Shown here piece by piece: positions 6,183 through 12,904 of a DNA stretch of 12,904 nucleotides. The notes below the pieces were generated by a model. That model was not told the origin of the DNA, searched no databases, and saw only the letters and a program-made list of their open reading frames with translations. How positions within the stretch are numbered: the stretch's first letter is position 1; each line of letters begins with the position of its first letter. The position numbers were made by a program, and so were the translations under genes. This DNA is from Desulfomonile tiedjei (GTDB taxonomy: Bacteria; Desulfobacterota; Desulfomonilia; Desulfomonilales; Desulfomonilaceae): contig DYRE01000028.1 in the NCBI GenBank assembly GCA_020718965.1, forward strand, positions 1 to 12,904, given 5' to 3'.

Positions 6183-7853
6183 ATGGAGAACGACCAAAAA
6201 CCTTGTATCAAAGTAGTCCCATTAGGGGGGCTCGGGGAAATCGGCCTCAACATGATGCTGATCATCTGGGAAGACAGCGCGTTTATTCTTGATGCCGGTC
6301 TGATGTTTCCCGACGACTCAATGCCAGGAGTAGACTACGTCATTCAGGATCTTGATGTACTTACCAGGATTAAACAAAAAATTCTGGGGATTGTCATCAC
6401 CCACGCTCACGAGGATCATATAGGGGCGCTTCCGTATCTTTTGAAGAAGGTGAACGTTCCTATTTACGCCACTTTGCTCACCATGGGGTTCATCGAAAAC
6501 AAATTCGAAGAATTCGATCTTTTGACAAGTTCAGATCGAAGAGTAGTAACCACTGCATCACAGATTCAACTGGGACCTTTTATAATTGATTTCTTCGCTA
6601 TGTGTCACTCTGTGCCGGACGCAGTGGGGGTGGCAGTAGAAACCCCAATAGGGCGACTGATTTTTTCTGGAGACTTCAAAATAGACCAAAGTCCGATTGA
6701 CGGAAGAGTGTGCGACTTTGAAAAATTGGGGAAATATGCTCAGGAAGGTGTGCTTGCGCTGTTTTCAGACAGCACGAATGTTGAGGTTTCAGGGCACACA
6801 AGATCTGAAAACTCACTTAGGCCTTCTTTTGAAAACATCTTTTCCAAAGCAACCGGCAGAATCTTGATAGCAACATTCGCCTCGAACATTCATCGTCTGC
6901 AACAGGTTCTTACAGTAGCCGAGCAATTTAATCGCAAGGTGGCGCTTGTGGGCCGTTCAATGGCCGCAAACGCCAGGATAGCTGTTGATCGGGGTTATTT
7001 AAATATACCGGAAAATATTCTTGTGGAAATGAAGGAACTCGAAAACATTCCGGATGAAAAGGTCTGCGTTTTATCCACAGGATCCCAGGGCGAGCCGATG
7101 TCTGCATTATCTCTGATGGCTTCAGAACGTCACAAATACTTGAAAGTAAAAGCAGGAGACACCGTCATATTTTCTTCCAGATTCATTCCCGGTAACGAAA
7201 AAGCCATAAACAATATAATAAATGAGTTGTTTCGTCGGGGAGCCTACGTGATGTACGAGAAAATATCGGACGTGCATGTGTCAGGGCATGGTAGGCAGGA
7301 AGAATTACTTGCTTTGCTGAGACTTGTCTCGCCGAAGTATTTTGTACCTGTTCATGGAGAGTACAGACACCTTTCACGGCATGCCAGGCTTGCAATTGAT
7401 GAGGGCATTCCTGAGGAAAACGTTTTGGTTGCCACTAATGGCGATGTAATTGAGATAACCCCAGATAGTATAGCTGTTCGAGAGCAGATAGACGCCGGCA
7501 AAATTTACGTCCATGGAAAAGGAGTTGGTGACATTGGACGCGACGTGTTGCGCGATCGTAGGACGATATCAGAAATGGGAATTGTCACGATAGTTTTGGT
7601 GGTTTCCAGTCACGACGGTCGACTTTTGAGCGGTCCAGAACTCAGCTCGATAGGAGTGACCTACGAGGAGATTGAGCCGGAACTTATGGAGGGAGCAAAA
7701 AAGGCGATAATGGAGCGGATTTCAGGATTTCATCCAACTGGTCTAAATGATTGGCAGGAGATTCGTGATGATATCCGCTTGGCCGCTCGGCGCCATGTAA
7801 ACAGATTGCTCGGGCGCAAACCGGTTGTTCAAACGATAATACTTCAGGTATAA
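6183..7853 (+). CDS. rnj: Ribonuclease J
   Basis: A 556-residue metallo-beta-lactamase/beta-CASP ribonuclease, of standard RNase J length. It is expected to be a cytoplasmic 5'-3' exo- and endoribonuclease in mRNA decay and rRNA maturation. The zinc-binding motif HAHEDH is at 74-79, with further ligands His142 (CHSVPD), Asp164 (SGDFK) and His391 (VPVHGEYRH). Other landmarks are SDSTN at 195-199, the beta-CASP STGSQGEP at 298-305 and HVSGHG at 365-370. The C-terminal RNase J domain begins near residue 450 and ends in TIILQV. All catalytic positions I can check are intact. ATG at 6183 has a modest GGAA at 6174-6177. It is in the same direction as leuB, with a 101-base gap that lacks a convincing terminator. 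It may share that transcript or have its own promoter. Confidence 0.95.
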   Translation: MENDQKPCIKVVPLGGLGEIGLNMMLIIWEDSAFILDAGLMFPDDSMPGVDYVIQDLDVLTRIKQKILGIVITHAHEDHIGALPYLLKKVNVPIYATLLTMGFIENKFEEFDLLTSSDRRVVTTASQIQLGPFIIDFFAMCHSVPDAVGVAVETPIGRLIFSGDFKIDQSPIDGRVCDFEKLGKYAQEGVLALFSDSTNVEVSGHTRSENSLRPSFENIFSKATGRILIATFASNIHRLQQVLTVAEQFNRKVALVGRSMAANARIAVDRGYLNIPENILVEMKELENIPDEKVCVLSTGSQGEPMSALSLMASERHKYLKVKAGDTVIFSSRFIPGNEKAINNIINELFRRGAYVMYEKISDVHVSGHGRQEELLALLRLVSPKYFVPVHGEYRHLSRHARLAIDEGIPEENVLVATNGDVIEITPDSIAVREQIDAGKIYVHGKGVGDIGRDVLRDRRTISEMGIVTIVLVVSSHDGRLLSGPELSSIGVTYEEIEPELMEGAKKAIMERISGFHPTGLNDWQEIRDDIRLAARRHVNRLLGRKPVVQTIILQV

Positions 7854-8000
7854 AAACTCCTGGTGTTAAAATTGTAGAATTTTCTTGCATTTTTTGAATT
7901 GTTAGCTTAATTCGTGATAATAAGAGTTATTCAAAGTGGCCTCGGTGAAAATTTAAACGCCGTGGACACGGACCGGGCTGATTGAAAGCCAGGATTTTTC
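7854..8000. other. Intergenic region after RNase J, no gene seen
   Basis: I see no coding sequence here. AAAATT (7868-7873) can pair with AATTTT (7878-7883) around GTAG and is followed by a T-rich stretch at 7890-7895. This might act as a weak terminator for RNase J, but the stem has only A-T pairs. The remainder up to the -35 element at 8001 shows nothing recognisable. Confidence 0.4.
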
Positions 8001-8030
8001 TTGACAAAAACCTTGAACGCGTGATACGGT
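8001..8030 (+). promoter_or_regulatory. Sigma-70-type promoter for the cysteine-rich secreted protein
   Basis: A perfect TTGACA -35 is at 8001-8006. TACGGT, a partial -10 match within TGATACGGT, lies 18 bases on at 8025-8030. The predicted transcript would start near 8037 and carry a leader of about 55 bases, ending with the strong AGGAGGG ribosome binding site at 8081-8087. The next gene starts at 8094. The -10 is imperfect, so the exact start is tentative. Confidence 0.5.
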
Positions 8031-8093
8031 GCGTCAAATCTATGGTATATCAGCTCTTGTATTGGAGTATGCTTCATTTAAGGAGGGTTTAGG

Positions 8094-8420
8094 ATGAAGA
8101 AGTCGTTAGTTCTTATGGTAGTTTTAGTAGGGTCACTTGCGCTGGCTGGTTCCGTATTTGCCGGCGGAATGGCCAAAGCTCCTGCTCCTCAGGGTGGGTG
8201 CTGGGACTGTTATTCCACTCCGACGTGCCAACCGGCCCCTTGCAAAGACAGGGTTTTGTGCAAAGGCCAGGCTAAAGGCGTAGAGAAGATGTGCGGTTGT
8301 TGCGCGCCGACAATCAAGTGGGCAGGCAAGTGGATGACCATTGAAAAATGCCCCGCCGCTCCAAAGGTCGCAAAAAAGGCTGCTAAGAAAGTTGCCAAAA
8401 AGGCTAAATTCGTAAAGTAG
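8094..8420 (+). CDS. Small secreted cysteine-rich protein with Lys/Ala-rich tail (unrecognised family)
   Basis: A 108-residue protein of no family I recognise. A classical Sec signal peptide (KK, hydrophobic core about residues 4-18) has a likely signal peptidase I site after SVFA at 23. The mature part, about 85 residues, carries nine cysteines at 36, 39, 44, 50, 56, 67, 69, 70 and 86, including CWDC and CGCC. It contains no CXXCH haem motif. The tail 91-108 is built from two KVAKKA units and is strongly basic, resembling histone-H1-like or surface-binding tails. Metal binding, disulfide-stabilised structure, or attachment to anionic envelope polymers are possible inferences only. Start choice is firm: ATG at 8094 with AGGAGGG six bases upstream. 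It has its own promoter (8001-8030) and terminator (8490-8519), so it is probably monocistronic and well expressed. Confidence 0.8.
   Translation: MKKSLVLMVVLVGSLALAGSVFAGGMAKAPAPQGGCWDCYSTPTCQPAPCKDRVLCKGQAKGVEKMCGCCAPTIKWAGKWMTIEKCPAAPKVAKKAAKKVAKKAKFVK
8364..8408 (+). repeat. Imperfect tandem repeat coding the Lys/Ala tail
   Basis: AAGGTCGCAAAAAAGGCTGC (from 8364) and AAAGTTGCCAAAAAGGCTAA (from 8388) are imperfect copies 24 bases apart, each encoding KVAKKA. Third-position differences between the copies (GTC/GTT, GCA/GCC) show that the amino acids have been kept while codons drifted. Confidence 0.6.
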
Positions 8421-8432
8421 AGGAAACAGATA

Positions 8433-8452
8433 ATACAGCATTGGCACTGTAT
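8433..8452 (+). other. Hairpin in the 3' region of the cysteine-rich protein gene
   Basis: ATACAG (8433-8438) is complementary to CTGTAT (8447-8452) with an eight-base loop. It lies 12 bases after the stop codon and upstream of the terminator. It could be an RNA-stabilising element or an operator half-site pair; no function is established. Confidence 0.25.
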
Positions 8453-8489
8453 AAAACTGCGCGCCAAGCTGGATCTTAATATGTTTTGG

Positions 8490-8519
8490 AAAGACCCTTC
8501 CTAGATTGGAAGGGTTTTT
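8490..8519 (+). terminator. Rho-independent terminator after the cysteine-rich protein gene
   Basis: ACCCTTCC (8494-8501) pairs with GGAAGGGT (8508-8515) around a six-base loop, TAGATT. The stem can be extended outward by a G-T wobble and A-T pairs to 8490/8519, and the T run is 8515-8519. It ends 18 bases before the next start codon, so the DegT gene depends on read-through or on an unrecognised promoter. Confidence 0.85.
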
Positions 8520-8537
8520 CATTTTCAAAGGATCGAA

Positions 8538-9656
8538 ATGAAAGCGCCACTACTTGACTTGGAGCCTATTCATAGTCCAATACGGGATGAACTGCGACAA
8601 GCTGTCCTGAAAGTGCTCGATAGTAATCAATATATTGGCGGACCTGAGCTGGAAAATTTCGAGCGAGAAATCTCCTCCTACTGCGGGGTAAATTACTCCG
8701 TGGGAGTTTCATCAGGAACAGATGCCCTGTTGATCTCGCTCATGGCTCTGAATATAGCGCCAAATGACGAAGTCATAGTGCCCAGTTATACTTTTTTCTC
8801 CACAGCCGGATCAGTGGCTCGACTTGGCGCAAAACCGGTATTCTGTGACATCGATCCCACAACCTTTAATATAGATCTGGTAAAGGCGTCAAAACTGATC
8901 TCTCCTAATACTAAAGCCATTATTCCCGTGCATTTGTTTGGACAGACTGTAGCTATGCGCGAAATCTCCCGGATCGCCGATGATAACGGACTCTATGTCA
9001 TAGAAGACGCAGCTCAGGCTGTCGGAGCCCAATACACGAACAGAATGGCGGGATCCATGGGAACCTTCGGCTGCCTGTCTTTTTTCCCCTCCAAAAACTT
9101 GGGTGGTATTGGAGATGGGGGCTTAGTCATGACAAATGACGGCGAACTTTATGAATTGCTGCTCAGTTTGAGGCAACATGGCGCAACTGAAAGATATTAT
9201 CATAACAGGATCGGCGGGAATTTCCGGATGGATGCGATTCAGGCGGCGGCTCTGAGGATAAAACTCCGCCATCTCGATGAATGGACTAAAACCAGGCGAA
9301 CAAATGCGGCTTATTACCTTGATGGTCTCAAGGATCTCGAAGCTCAAGGTTATATTCAACTTCCAGTTGAAGTCCCCGGGAATTTTCACGTCTACAATCA
9401 GTTTGTCATAAGGGCTGCTAACAGAGACGCCCTACAGAGATATATTGGTGAGCGTGGAGTCGGAACTGCAATATATTATCCGCTTCCCCTCCATCTCCAG
9501 GAATGCTTTAAAAGCTTGGGCCTGAAAAGAGGCGACCTACCGGAGAGTGAAAAAGCCGCAGAAGAAACTCTAGCTCTCCCCATTTTCCCTGGCCTGACTA
9601 ACGAACAGATGAGTCTGGTTGTTGAGATTGTGCGCCAGTTTTACGCGAGCGTCTAA
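8538..9656 (+). CDS. DegT/DnrJ/EryC1/StrS-family PLP-dependent sugar aminotransferase
   Basis: A 372-residue fold-type I PLP enzyme of typical family length. The family usually transfers an amino group from glutamate to a keto-sugar nucleotide during polysaccharide or glycan synthesis in the cytoplasm. Visible landmarks are SSGTDAL (58-64, phosphate binding), VPSYTFFSTA (81-90), EDAAQAVGA (156-164, Asp157 to the PLP ring nitrogen), and SFFPSKNLGG (181-190) with the Schiff-base Lys186. Also present are GGNFRMDAIQAA in the second half and YYPLPLHLQ near the C-terminus. The sequence resembles the WbpE/WlbC type more than the WecE type by eye, but I cannot assign the substrate. The start ATG at 8538 has AAAGGAT at 8528-8534. 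A terminator lies directly upstream and the SagB-like gene converges from the right, so it is a single-gene unit with no sugar-pathway partners adjacent. Confidence 0.9.
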   Translation: MKAPLLDLEPIHSPIRDELRQAVLKVLDSNQYIGGPELENFEREISSYCGVNYSVGVSSGTDALLISLMALNIAPNDEVIVPSYTFFSTAGSVARLGAKPVFCDIDPTTFNIDLVKASKLISPNTKAIIPVHLFGQTVAMREISRIADDNGLYVIEDAAQAVGAQYTNRMAGSMGTFGCLSFFPSKNLGGIGDGGLVMTNDGELYELLLSLRQHGATERYYHNRIGGNFRMDAIQAAALRIKLRHLDEWTKTRRTNAAYYLDGLKDLEAQGYIQLPVEVPGNFHVYNQFVIRAANRDALQRYIGERGVGTAIYYPLPLHLQECFKSLGLKRGDLPESEKAAEETLALPIFPGLTNEQMSLVVEIVRQFYASV

Positions 9657-9666
9657 AACAATTGTT
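9657..9666. repeat. 10-bp palindrome in the convergent gap
   Basis: AACAATTGTT starts directly after the DegT stop codon and is a perfect palindrome inside the 25-base gap between convergent genes. It is too short to act as a terminator alone, and no other terminator is visible in the gap. Confidence 0.3.
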
Positions 9667-9681
9667 ACGAAGACGGTTTCC

Positions 9682-11193
9682 TCACACGAACGCTTTCTTG
9701 AGAGGCCCTAACGCCACAAGATAAAGCAAGCGAGACCCTGATCTCAGATTTAGGAGATCTTTGGCTTCCTTGTCATAAAATGCGCCAATTCCGCAGCATC
9801 CATATCTTATGGATTCTGCGGCCAAATACAAGCGCTGCCCTAGCCGCCCCGCCTCTAACATGGCGTATCGGTATCCACGCGCTCCGAATGCCTTCTCTGT
9901 CTCCTCCAGGTTGCTCAGAAAAACAAAATGCGTAGAACAACCGCGCAGCCACTCCTGGTCGAGACATATATGAGCCATTTCCTCCGTCAATAGCCCAGGA
10001 CGAACCAGCCTCAAAGCATTATTACAGGCTTCTATCATATAAAAGCCGGGGGCAATGGATTCAACATCCGCAATCAACACTCCAACCGAGACGCTACCTT
10101 TCCATTGTGGGACCTGCCCAAATGAATCGCCACGATTAAGAAGTTCAGTCAACCACGAAAAAGTAGCCAAGGGAATAGGCTTTCTCACGAAGTTGCGTCT
10201 GGATCGCCTCTGAAACATAGCTTCGTTGAATGAAATGGCTTCGGGCTTTTTTGCTACACTGGGCAACTCAACCAAATCCATGACTGAATCAACCACTGAG
10301 AACTGATTCTCATGCGCCGGCTTCGAATCAACTTTAAGAATTTTTGAGGTGATGGAATAAATTTCATTAATGGCAGGATAGCGAATTTCATTACTCGAAC
10401 ACTTGCTGAAACTTTTCAATTCGATCGTCGGTAAAACCTCCGCACCCGTTTCGATTTTAGTCGACTCCTCCTGCCAGAAGACCCCTACAGCGGCCAGGCA
10501 AGCCTCCCTGTTTGTGTCCACAGCAAGTAACTCATTGATGCGCGTGTCGTCAAAGTCGTAAGATATTTCAAAGCCTAATCTCTGCGATTTTAAGGCAAGG
10601 GTAAGATTGTCAACAAGGTGTCCGGTATCAAGCAAATGGTATCGAAAAGCCCTATCACGATACTTCCATGAGCTTCTGAAAAAAATTGCTGTAAGCAAAA
10701 ATACCATTTTTATGGAATCGCTATTCTTAAAATTAATTGAGGATCGCGAGGATTCGAGGCAGGCGCCATTTTTCAGCTTCACGATTGACTGAGTGGCCAC
10801 AGAATGATGGTATAATCCTGGCTCAAGACCCGCTGCGCCATTGGAGCAGAAATATATTTCAGACGGGTACAACGCTCCTGCTGAAGCGACATTTCTGAAA
10901 TAGAAATAACCACCGGCGAATTTTTCCTTGCGAGTCAGACAGTGACTAAGCTTCATTACTCGGCTCAAGGTCTGAAAATCTATTGGGAGAGGTGAAAACT
11001 CCCGGCTGGTATCAAGAAGTTCGGAAAGATTTTCCGACGTCAATTCTCCTTCATCTTCGGCTAACTCTCGGGATTTGAGTCCTTGGTAGGCCTTGAATGT
11101 CACCGGCTGGGTTGACCAATCAAGCGAATGACCACTCATTCTGTGACGATCGTAGCTTGTGAGGTCGTGGTAATCGGCGGCGGTTAATAACAT
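9682..11193 (-). CDS. SagB/ThcOx-family twin-domain nitroreductase-fold dehydrogenase
   Basis: A 503-residue protein from the preferred start, with two nitroreductase-like domains. SagB enzymes use FMN to oxidise thiazolines and oxazolines in peptide natural products; many double-domain homologues, like this one, have no known substrate. The N-terminal segment contains YHDLTSYDRHRMSGHSLDW, typical of this family. Domain 1 (about 65-240) has SAGALYPSE (104-112) and YRDRAFRYHLLDTGHL (178-193). Domain 2 (about 320-500) has QRRSRRNF (328-335), GYRYAMLEAGRLGQRLYLAA (440-459) and CCGIGAFYD (466-474). ATG at 11193 is chosen because GGAG sits eight bases upstream. The frame is open back to a TTG at 11280, overlapping the preceding gene, but that start has no ribosome binding site. 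The rubrerythrin-like gene lies 74 bases upstream on the same strand. No YcaO, SagC or precursor-peptide gene is present. Confidence 0.88.
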   Translation of the reverse strand: MLLTAADYHDLTSYDRHRMSGHSLDWSTQPVTFKAYQGLKSRELAEDEGELTSENLSELLDTSREFSPLPIDFQTLSRVMKLSHCLTRKEKFAGGYFYFRNVASAGALYPSEIYFCSNGAAGLEPGLYHHSVATQSIVKLKNGACLESSRSSINFKNSDSIKMVFLLTAIFFRSSWKYRDRAFRYHLLDTGHLVDNLTLALKSQRLGFEISYDFDDTRINELLAVDTNREACLAAVGVFWQEESTKIETGAEVLPTIELKSFSKCSSNEIRYPAINEIYSITSKILKVDSKPAHENQFSVVDSVMDLVELPSVAKKPEAISFNEAMFQRRSRRNFVRKPIPLATFSWLTELLNRGDSFGQVPQWKGSVSVGVLIADVESIAPGFYMIEACNNALRLVRPGLLTEEMAHICLDQEWLRGCSTHFVFLSNLEETEKAFGARGYRYAMLEAGRLGQRLYLAAESIRYGCCGIGAFYDKEAKDLLNLRSGSRLLYLVALGPLKKAFV

Positions 11194-11267
11194 CCGAAGT
11201 TCTCCAAGCTGGCCTCTAATGAAGTTGAAATTTAAGGGTAAGTAATTGTAAATAAAATTTGATTCTG

Positions 11268-11777
11268 TCAACCACCCCAAGGCATAAGGGCATAGACCTC
11301 TGATAGCTTGTCTCGATAGTTTTTAAAAAATTTTTCGTGCTCTTTTTCCCAACTGGAAAGCATGGTCAATGCGCTTGAAGCCGAACCCGAAGTTTTTTTG
11401 GCCATGGCGGCGTAGAAATCGCTTAAATCTTTTTCAATCAACCAGGCAGTGTTGAATACTGTAACATCCGGGACCATTGACCCTTGAACACATTGCTCCA
11501 GAAATTCACTGCGTGCCCGCTCGTCGAAGTAGTCTGTGGGCACAAGATCGTAATCTTGAGCTACGGTCAAGTCAATTTCCTTGCCCTGACTGATATCCTT
11601 AAGTATGCTTTCGATGAATGAAATGTGTTTCTTTTCTTCTTCTACCAACTTTTTCAGCGCTGTCACCGCAGCGCCTACACCCATAAGATTTATTGAGTTT
11701 TGAAAGAAACTCATTCCTGTCTTTTCCTGGTTCAGCGCATATTCAAAAATCTTTTGAACATTAGGGTCGTTTGTCAT
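11268..11777 (-). CDS. Rubrerythrin-like di-iron ferritin-family protein
   Basis: A 169-residue four-helix-bundle protein. Candidate di-iron ligands are Glu18, Glu48-x2-His51 (EEEKKH), Glu115 and Glu144-x2-His147 (WEKEH), the spacing expected of rubrerythrin/ferritin-like domains. There is no C-terminal rubredoxin CxxC pair, so this is the stand-alone erythrin type. Such proteins in anaerobes commonly reduce peroxide or handle iron in the cytoplasm; which of these applies is not decidable here. ATG at 11777 has GGGAG with seven-base spacing, and a plausible promoter lies just upstream. The SagB-like gene follows 74 bases downstream (or overlaps by 13 bases if its TTG start is used), so the two are likely cotranscribed. 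The C-terminus is short (ALMPWGG). Confidence 0.85.
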   Translation of the reverse strand: MTNDPNVQKIFEYALNQEKTGMSFFQNSINLMGVGAAVTALKKLVEEEKKHISFIESILKDISQGKEIDLTVAQDYDLVPTDYFDERARSEFLEQCVQGSMVPDVTVFNTAWLIEKDLSDFYAAMAKKTSGSASSALTMLSSWEKEHEKFFKNYRDKLSEVYALMPWGG

Positions 11778-11802
11778 GTTGTCGCTCCCTATTTTTGTTA
11801 AG

Positions 11803-11831
11803 AAAATATTTATTCAAAACTGGTAGGTCAA
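11803..11831 (-). promoter_or_regulatory. Candidate promoter for the ferritin/SagB unit
   Basis: Read on the minus strand, TTGACC (11831-11826) matches five of six -35 positions. It is followed after 17 bases by TATTTT (11808-11803), which matches four of six -10 positions. Transcription would begin near 11796, leaving a short leader that contains the GGGAG ribosome binding site. Confidence 0.4.
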
Positions 11832-11973
11832 TTGCAATCCATGTTTAAAATTTTGTGATCATGATAATTCCGTTAACCAGGACCTCTCCAGATCTTTCTG
11901 AAAAGTCTTACGGTTAAGAAACCTTATTGCCATGACTGATTCTTTCGGCAAGTTTTTCATCGATAAGCGACCG

Positions 11974-12420
11974 TTACTGGCTCACTGGCCTCCCTTCAGC
12001 GAACGGGTCAAAAAGGGTCACATCTTTCATGGCCCCGAATGGACAGACGAGGCCACACATACCGCATGCCACACATTTCTCCACATCGAAGGATACGGTC
12101 ATTTCAGGGCGTAATATACTCAGTGCGCCTGTAGGACAAAGTCCGGTGCAAGCCCCGCAGTGAACGCATTTGTCATCTTCTCTCCAGACTTTGTCAGACA
12201 ATGGTTCAACCAAAACCCGGTGGTCTTCAAGAAACCTGATTCCTTTTTCAATCACGTCTTCAGATCCCCTGAGTTCCAGCAATATCCTGCCCTCTCTACG
12301 AGGAAGAATTTTTGCCTCCAGGATGTTGAAGACCAGTTCGAAATCCCGTGCAAGCCTATAGATTACAGGCTTGTACATGATGTTAGATTTAAATATTAGT
12401 AGAACATTTTTTGAAGCCAT
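11974..12420 (-). CDS. NIL domain-containing 2x[4Fe-4S] ferredoxin (homocysteine biosynthesis, MA1822-like)
   Basis: A 148-residue cytoplasmic iron-sulfur protein. Residues 1-75 form an NIL domain, the small fold also found at the end of MetN-type transporters, and residues 80-130 carry two 4Fe-4S clusters. The clusters are bound by Cys85, 88, 91 and 95 (CVHCGACTGLCP) and Cys116, 119, 122 and 126 (CVACGMCGLVCP). In Methanosarcina acetivorans the NIL-ferredoxin MA1822 works with the DUF39/COG1900 protein MA1821 to place sulfur on aspartate semialdehyde and make homocysteine. The same role is inferred here. ATG at 12420 has GAGGA with six-base spacing. The UPF0280 gene ends 43 bases upstream on the same strand, and homologues of that family (COG2122) are tied to the same pathway. 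No DUF39 gene is in the window; it would have to lie upstream of 12904 or elsewhere. Confidence 0.9.
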   Translation of the reverse strand: MASKNVLLIFKSNIMYKPVIYRLARDFELVFNILEAKILPRREGRILLELRGSEDVIEKGIRFLEDHRVLVEPLSDKVWREDDKCVHCGACTGLCPTGALSILRPEMTVSFDVEKCVACGMCGLVCPFGAMKDVTLFDPFAEGRPVSQ

Positions 12421-12463
12421 TTGAAATCCTCACTTTTTGAGACTTCATGAGAAGTGTTTACAG

Positions 12464-12904
12464 TCAAGTCCCGTTTATTGGAGTAAGTTCGATTTCCCCA
12501 GATACTGCCACCTTGTCCTCAATGATTGCGAGAGCCCCCAAGACTCCATCTATATTCGTGGCCCATGAAACCGCCGACTCCAGATCCCCATCGTTCAAGA
12601 TCCGGTTACCGAGTCCAGTGGCCACAGCGTCTGCAAGACTGCAATCAAAAGACACAACAGTAGCGGCATCGGCTCTTCCAAGGCTTGTGGATGGCCCCAC
12701 TTTGGCCGACGAAGTGCATACGCCTACCGGAACGGTTGTTGGACCGATTCTAATTCCAATCTTACCGGTAAAAAAAGAAGTCCCCGCCAGAACACCAATA
12801 GTTACTGCCCTTTTGACATGGATAAATACATCGCCTCCGTTTTCAACCATAACCTCATCGGATAGTCGTAAAAGATCCCGGCCTACAAATTCGGCGACCG
12901 CTCC
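12464..12904 (-). CDS. UPF0280 (COG2122, ApbE-like) family protein, 5' end cut by the window edge
   Basis: The C-terminal 146 residues are visible. The frame is open through the last base of the window, and the Met at 12850 is internal: the codons before it read GAVAEFVGRDLLRLSDEV and continue into MVENGGDVFIHV, a conserved family block. The family is usually about 240 residues, so roughly 95 are missing. Other recognisable parts are VGVCTSSAKVGPSTSLGRADAATV and LADAVATGLGNR, a layout shared with ApbE-type flavin transferases. In Methanosarcina the COG2122 protein MA1715 supports sulfide assimilation into homocysteine; the exact reaction is unknown. It ends 43 bases before the NIL-ferredoxin gene, and the two are probably one operon. 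The true start and any promoter are outside the window. Confidence 0.85.
   Translation of the reverse strand, partial: GAVAEFVGRDLLRLSDEVMVENGGDVFIHVKRAVTIGVLAGTSFFTGKIGIRIGPTTVPVGVCTSSAKVGPSTSLGRADAATVVSFDCSLADAVATGLGNRILNDGDLESAVSWATNIDGVLGALAIIEDKVAVSGEIELTPINGT

Noticed and set aside
8282..8306. CGCC cysteine cluster as a haem-binding motif in the secreted protein
   Set aside because: No CXXCH occurs anywhere in the protein, so it is not a c-type cytochrome.
8133..8528. Leftward open frames opposite the cysteine-rich protein gene
   Set aside because: The rightward frame has the promoter, ribosome binding site, signal peptide and terminator; the antisense frames span that terminator and lack recognisable features.
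11932..12399. Rightward open frames opposite the NIL-ferredoxin gene
   Set aside because: They are antisense shadows. The leftward frame has intact paired CxxCxxCxxxCP motifs and a good ribosome binding site.

Overview
The window looks like a stretch of bacterial chromosome from an anaerobe, most likely a sulfate-reducing or syntrophic member of the former Deltaproteobacteria (Desulfobacterota), something like Desulfomonile or Syntrophobacter. This is an inference from gene content: an oxygen-sensitive 2,4-dienoyl-CoA-reductase-type flavoenzyme, an RNase J, a rubrerythrin-like di-iron protein, and a NIL-domain ferredoxin next to a UPF0280 gene (a pair typical of methanogens and sulfate reducers). 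Base composition is roughly balanced. I see no rRNA, tRNA, CRISPR array, transposase, phage gene or integration scar.

Left part (1-3705): a large Old Yellow Enzyme/FadH-like oxidoreductase reads rightward and converges on a leftward NusG-family paralogue, with a strong bidirectional hairpin terminator between them. The NusG paralogue is divergent from a two-helix ElyC-like DUF218 membrane protein.

Middle part (3706-9656), all rightward: wecB (UDP-GlcNAc 2-epimerase), a possible 35-residue small ORF whose stop abuts the next start codon, a leuB-type dehydrogenase, RNase J, a small secreted cysteine-rich protein with its own promoter and terminator, and a DegT-family sugar aminotransferase. 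The NusG paralogue, ElyC-like protein, WecB and DegT aminotransferase together give the segment an envelope-polysaccharide flavour, interrupted by housekeeping genes.

Right part (9657-12904), all leftward: a UPF0280 gene cut by the window edge is followed by the NIL-ferredoxin gene. Both families are implicated in the anaerobic homocysteine (sulfide assimilation) pathway with the COG1900/DUF39 enzyme, which is not in the window. Further along lie a rubrerythrin-like ferritin and a twin-domain SagB-type nitroreductase fold protein, probably cotranscribed. The SagB-like gene stands without any cyclodehydratase or precursor peptide. It converges on the DegT gene across only 25 bases.

No wholly new multi-gene system is proven here. 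The best leads are the cysteine-rich/lysine-tailed secreted protein, the ferritin plus twin-domain SagB pair, the sulfur-assimilation pair at the right edge, the orphan NusG paralogue and the small ORF before leuB.
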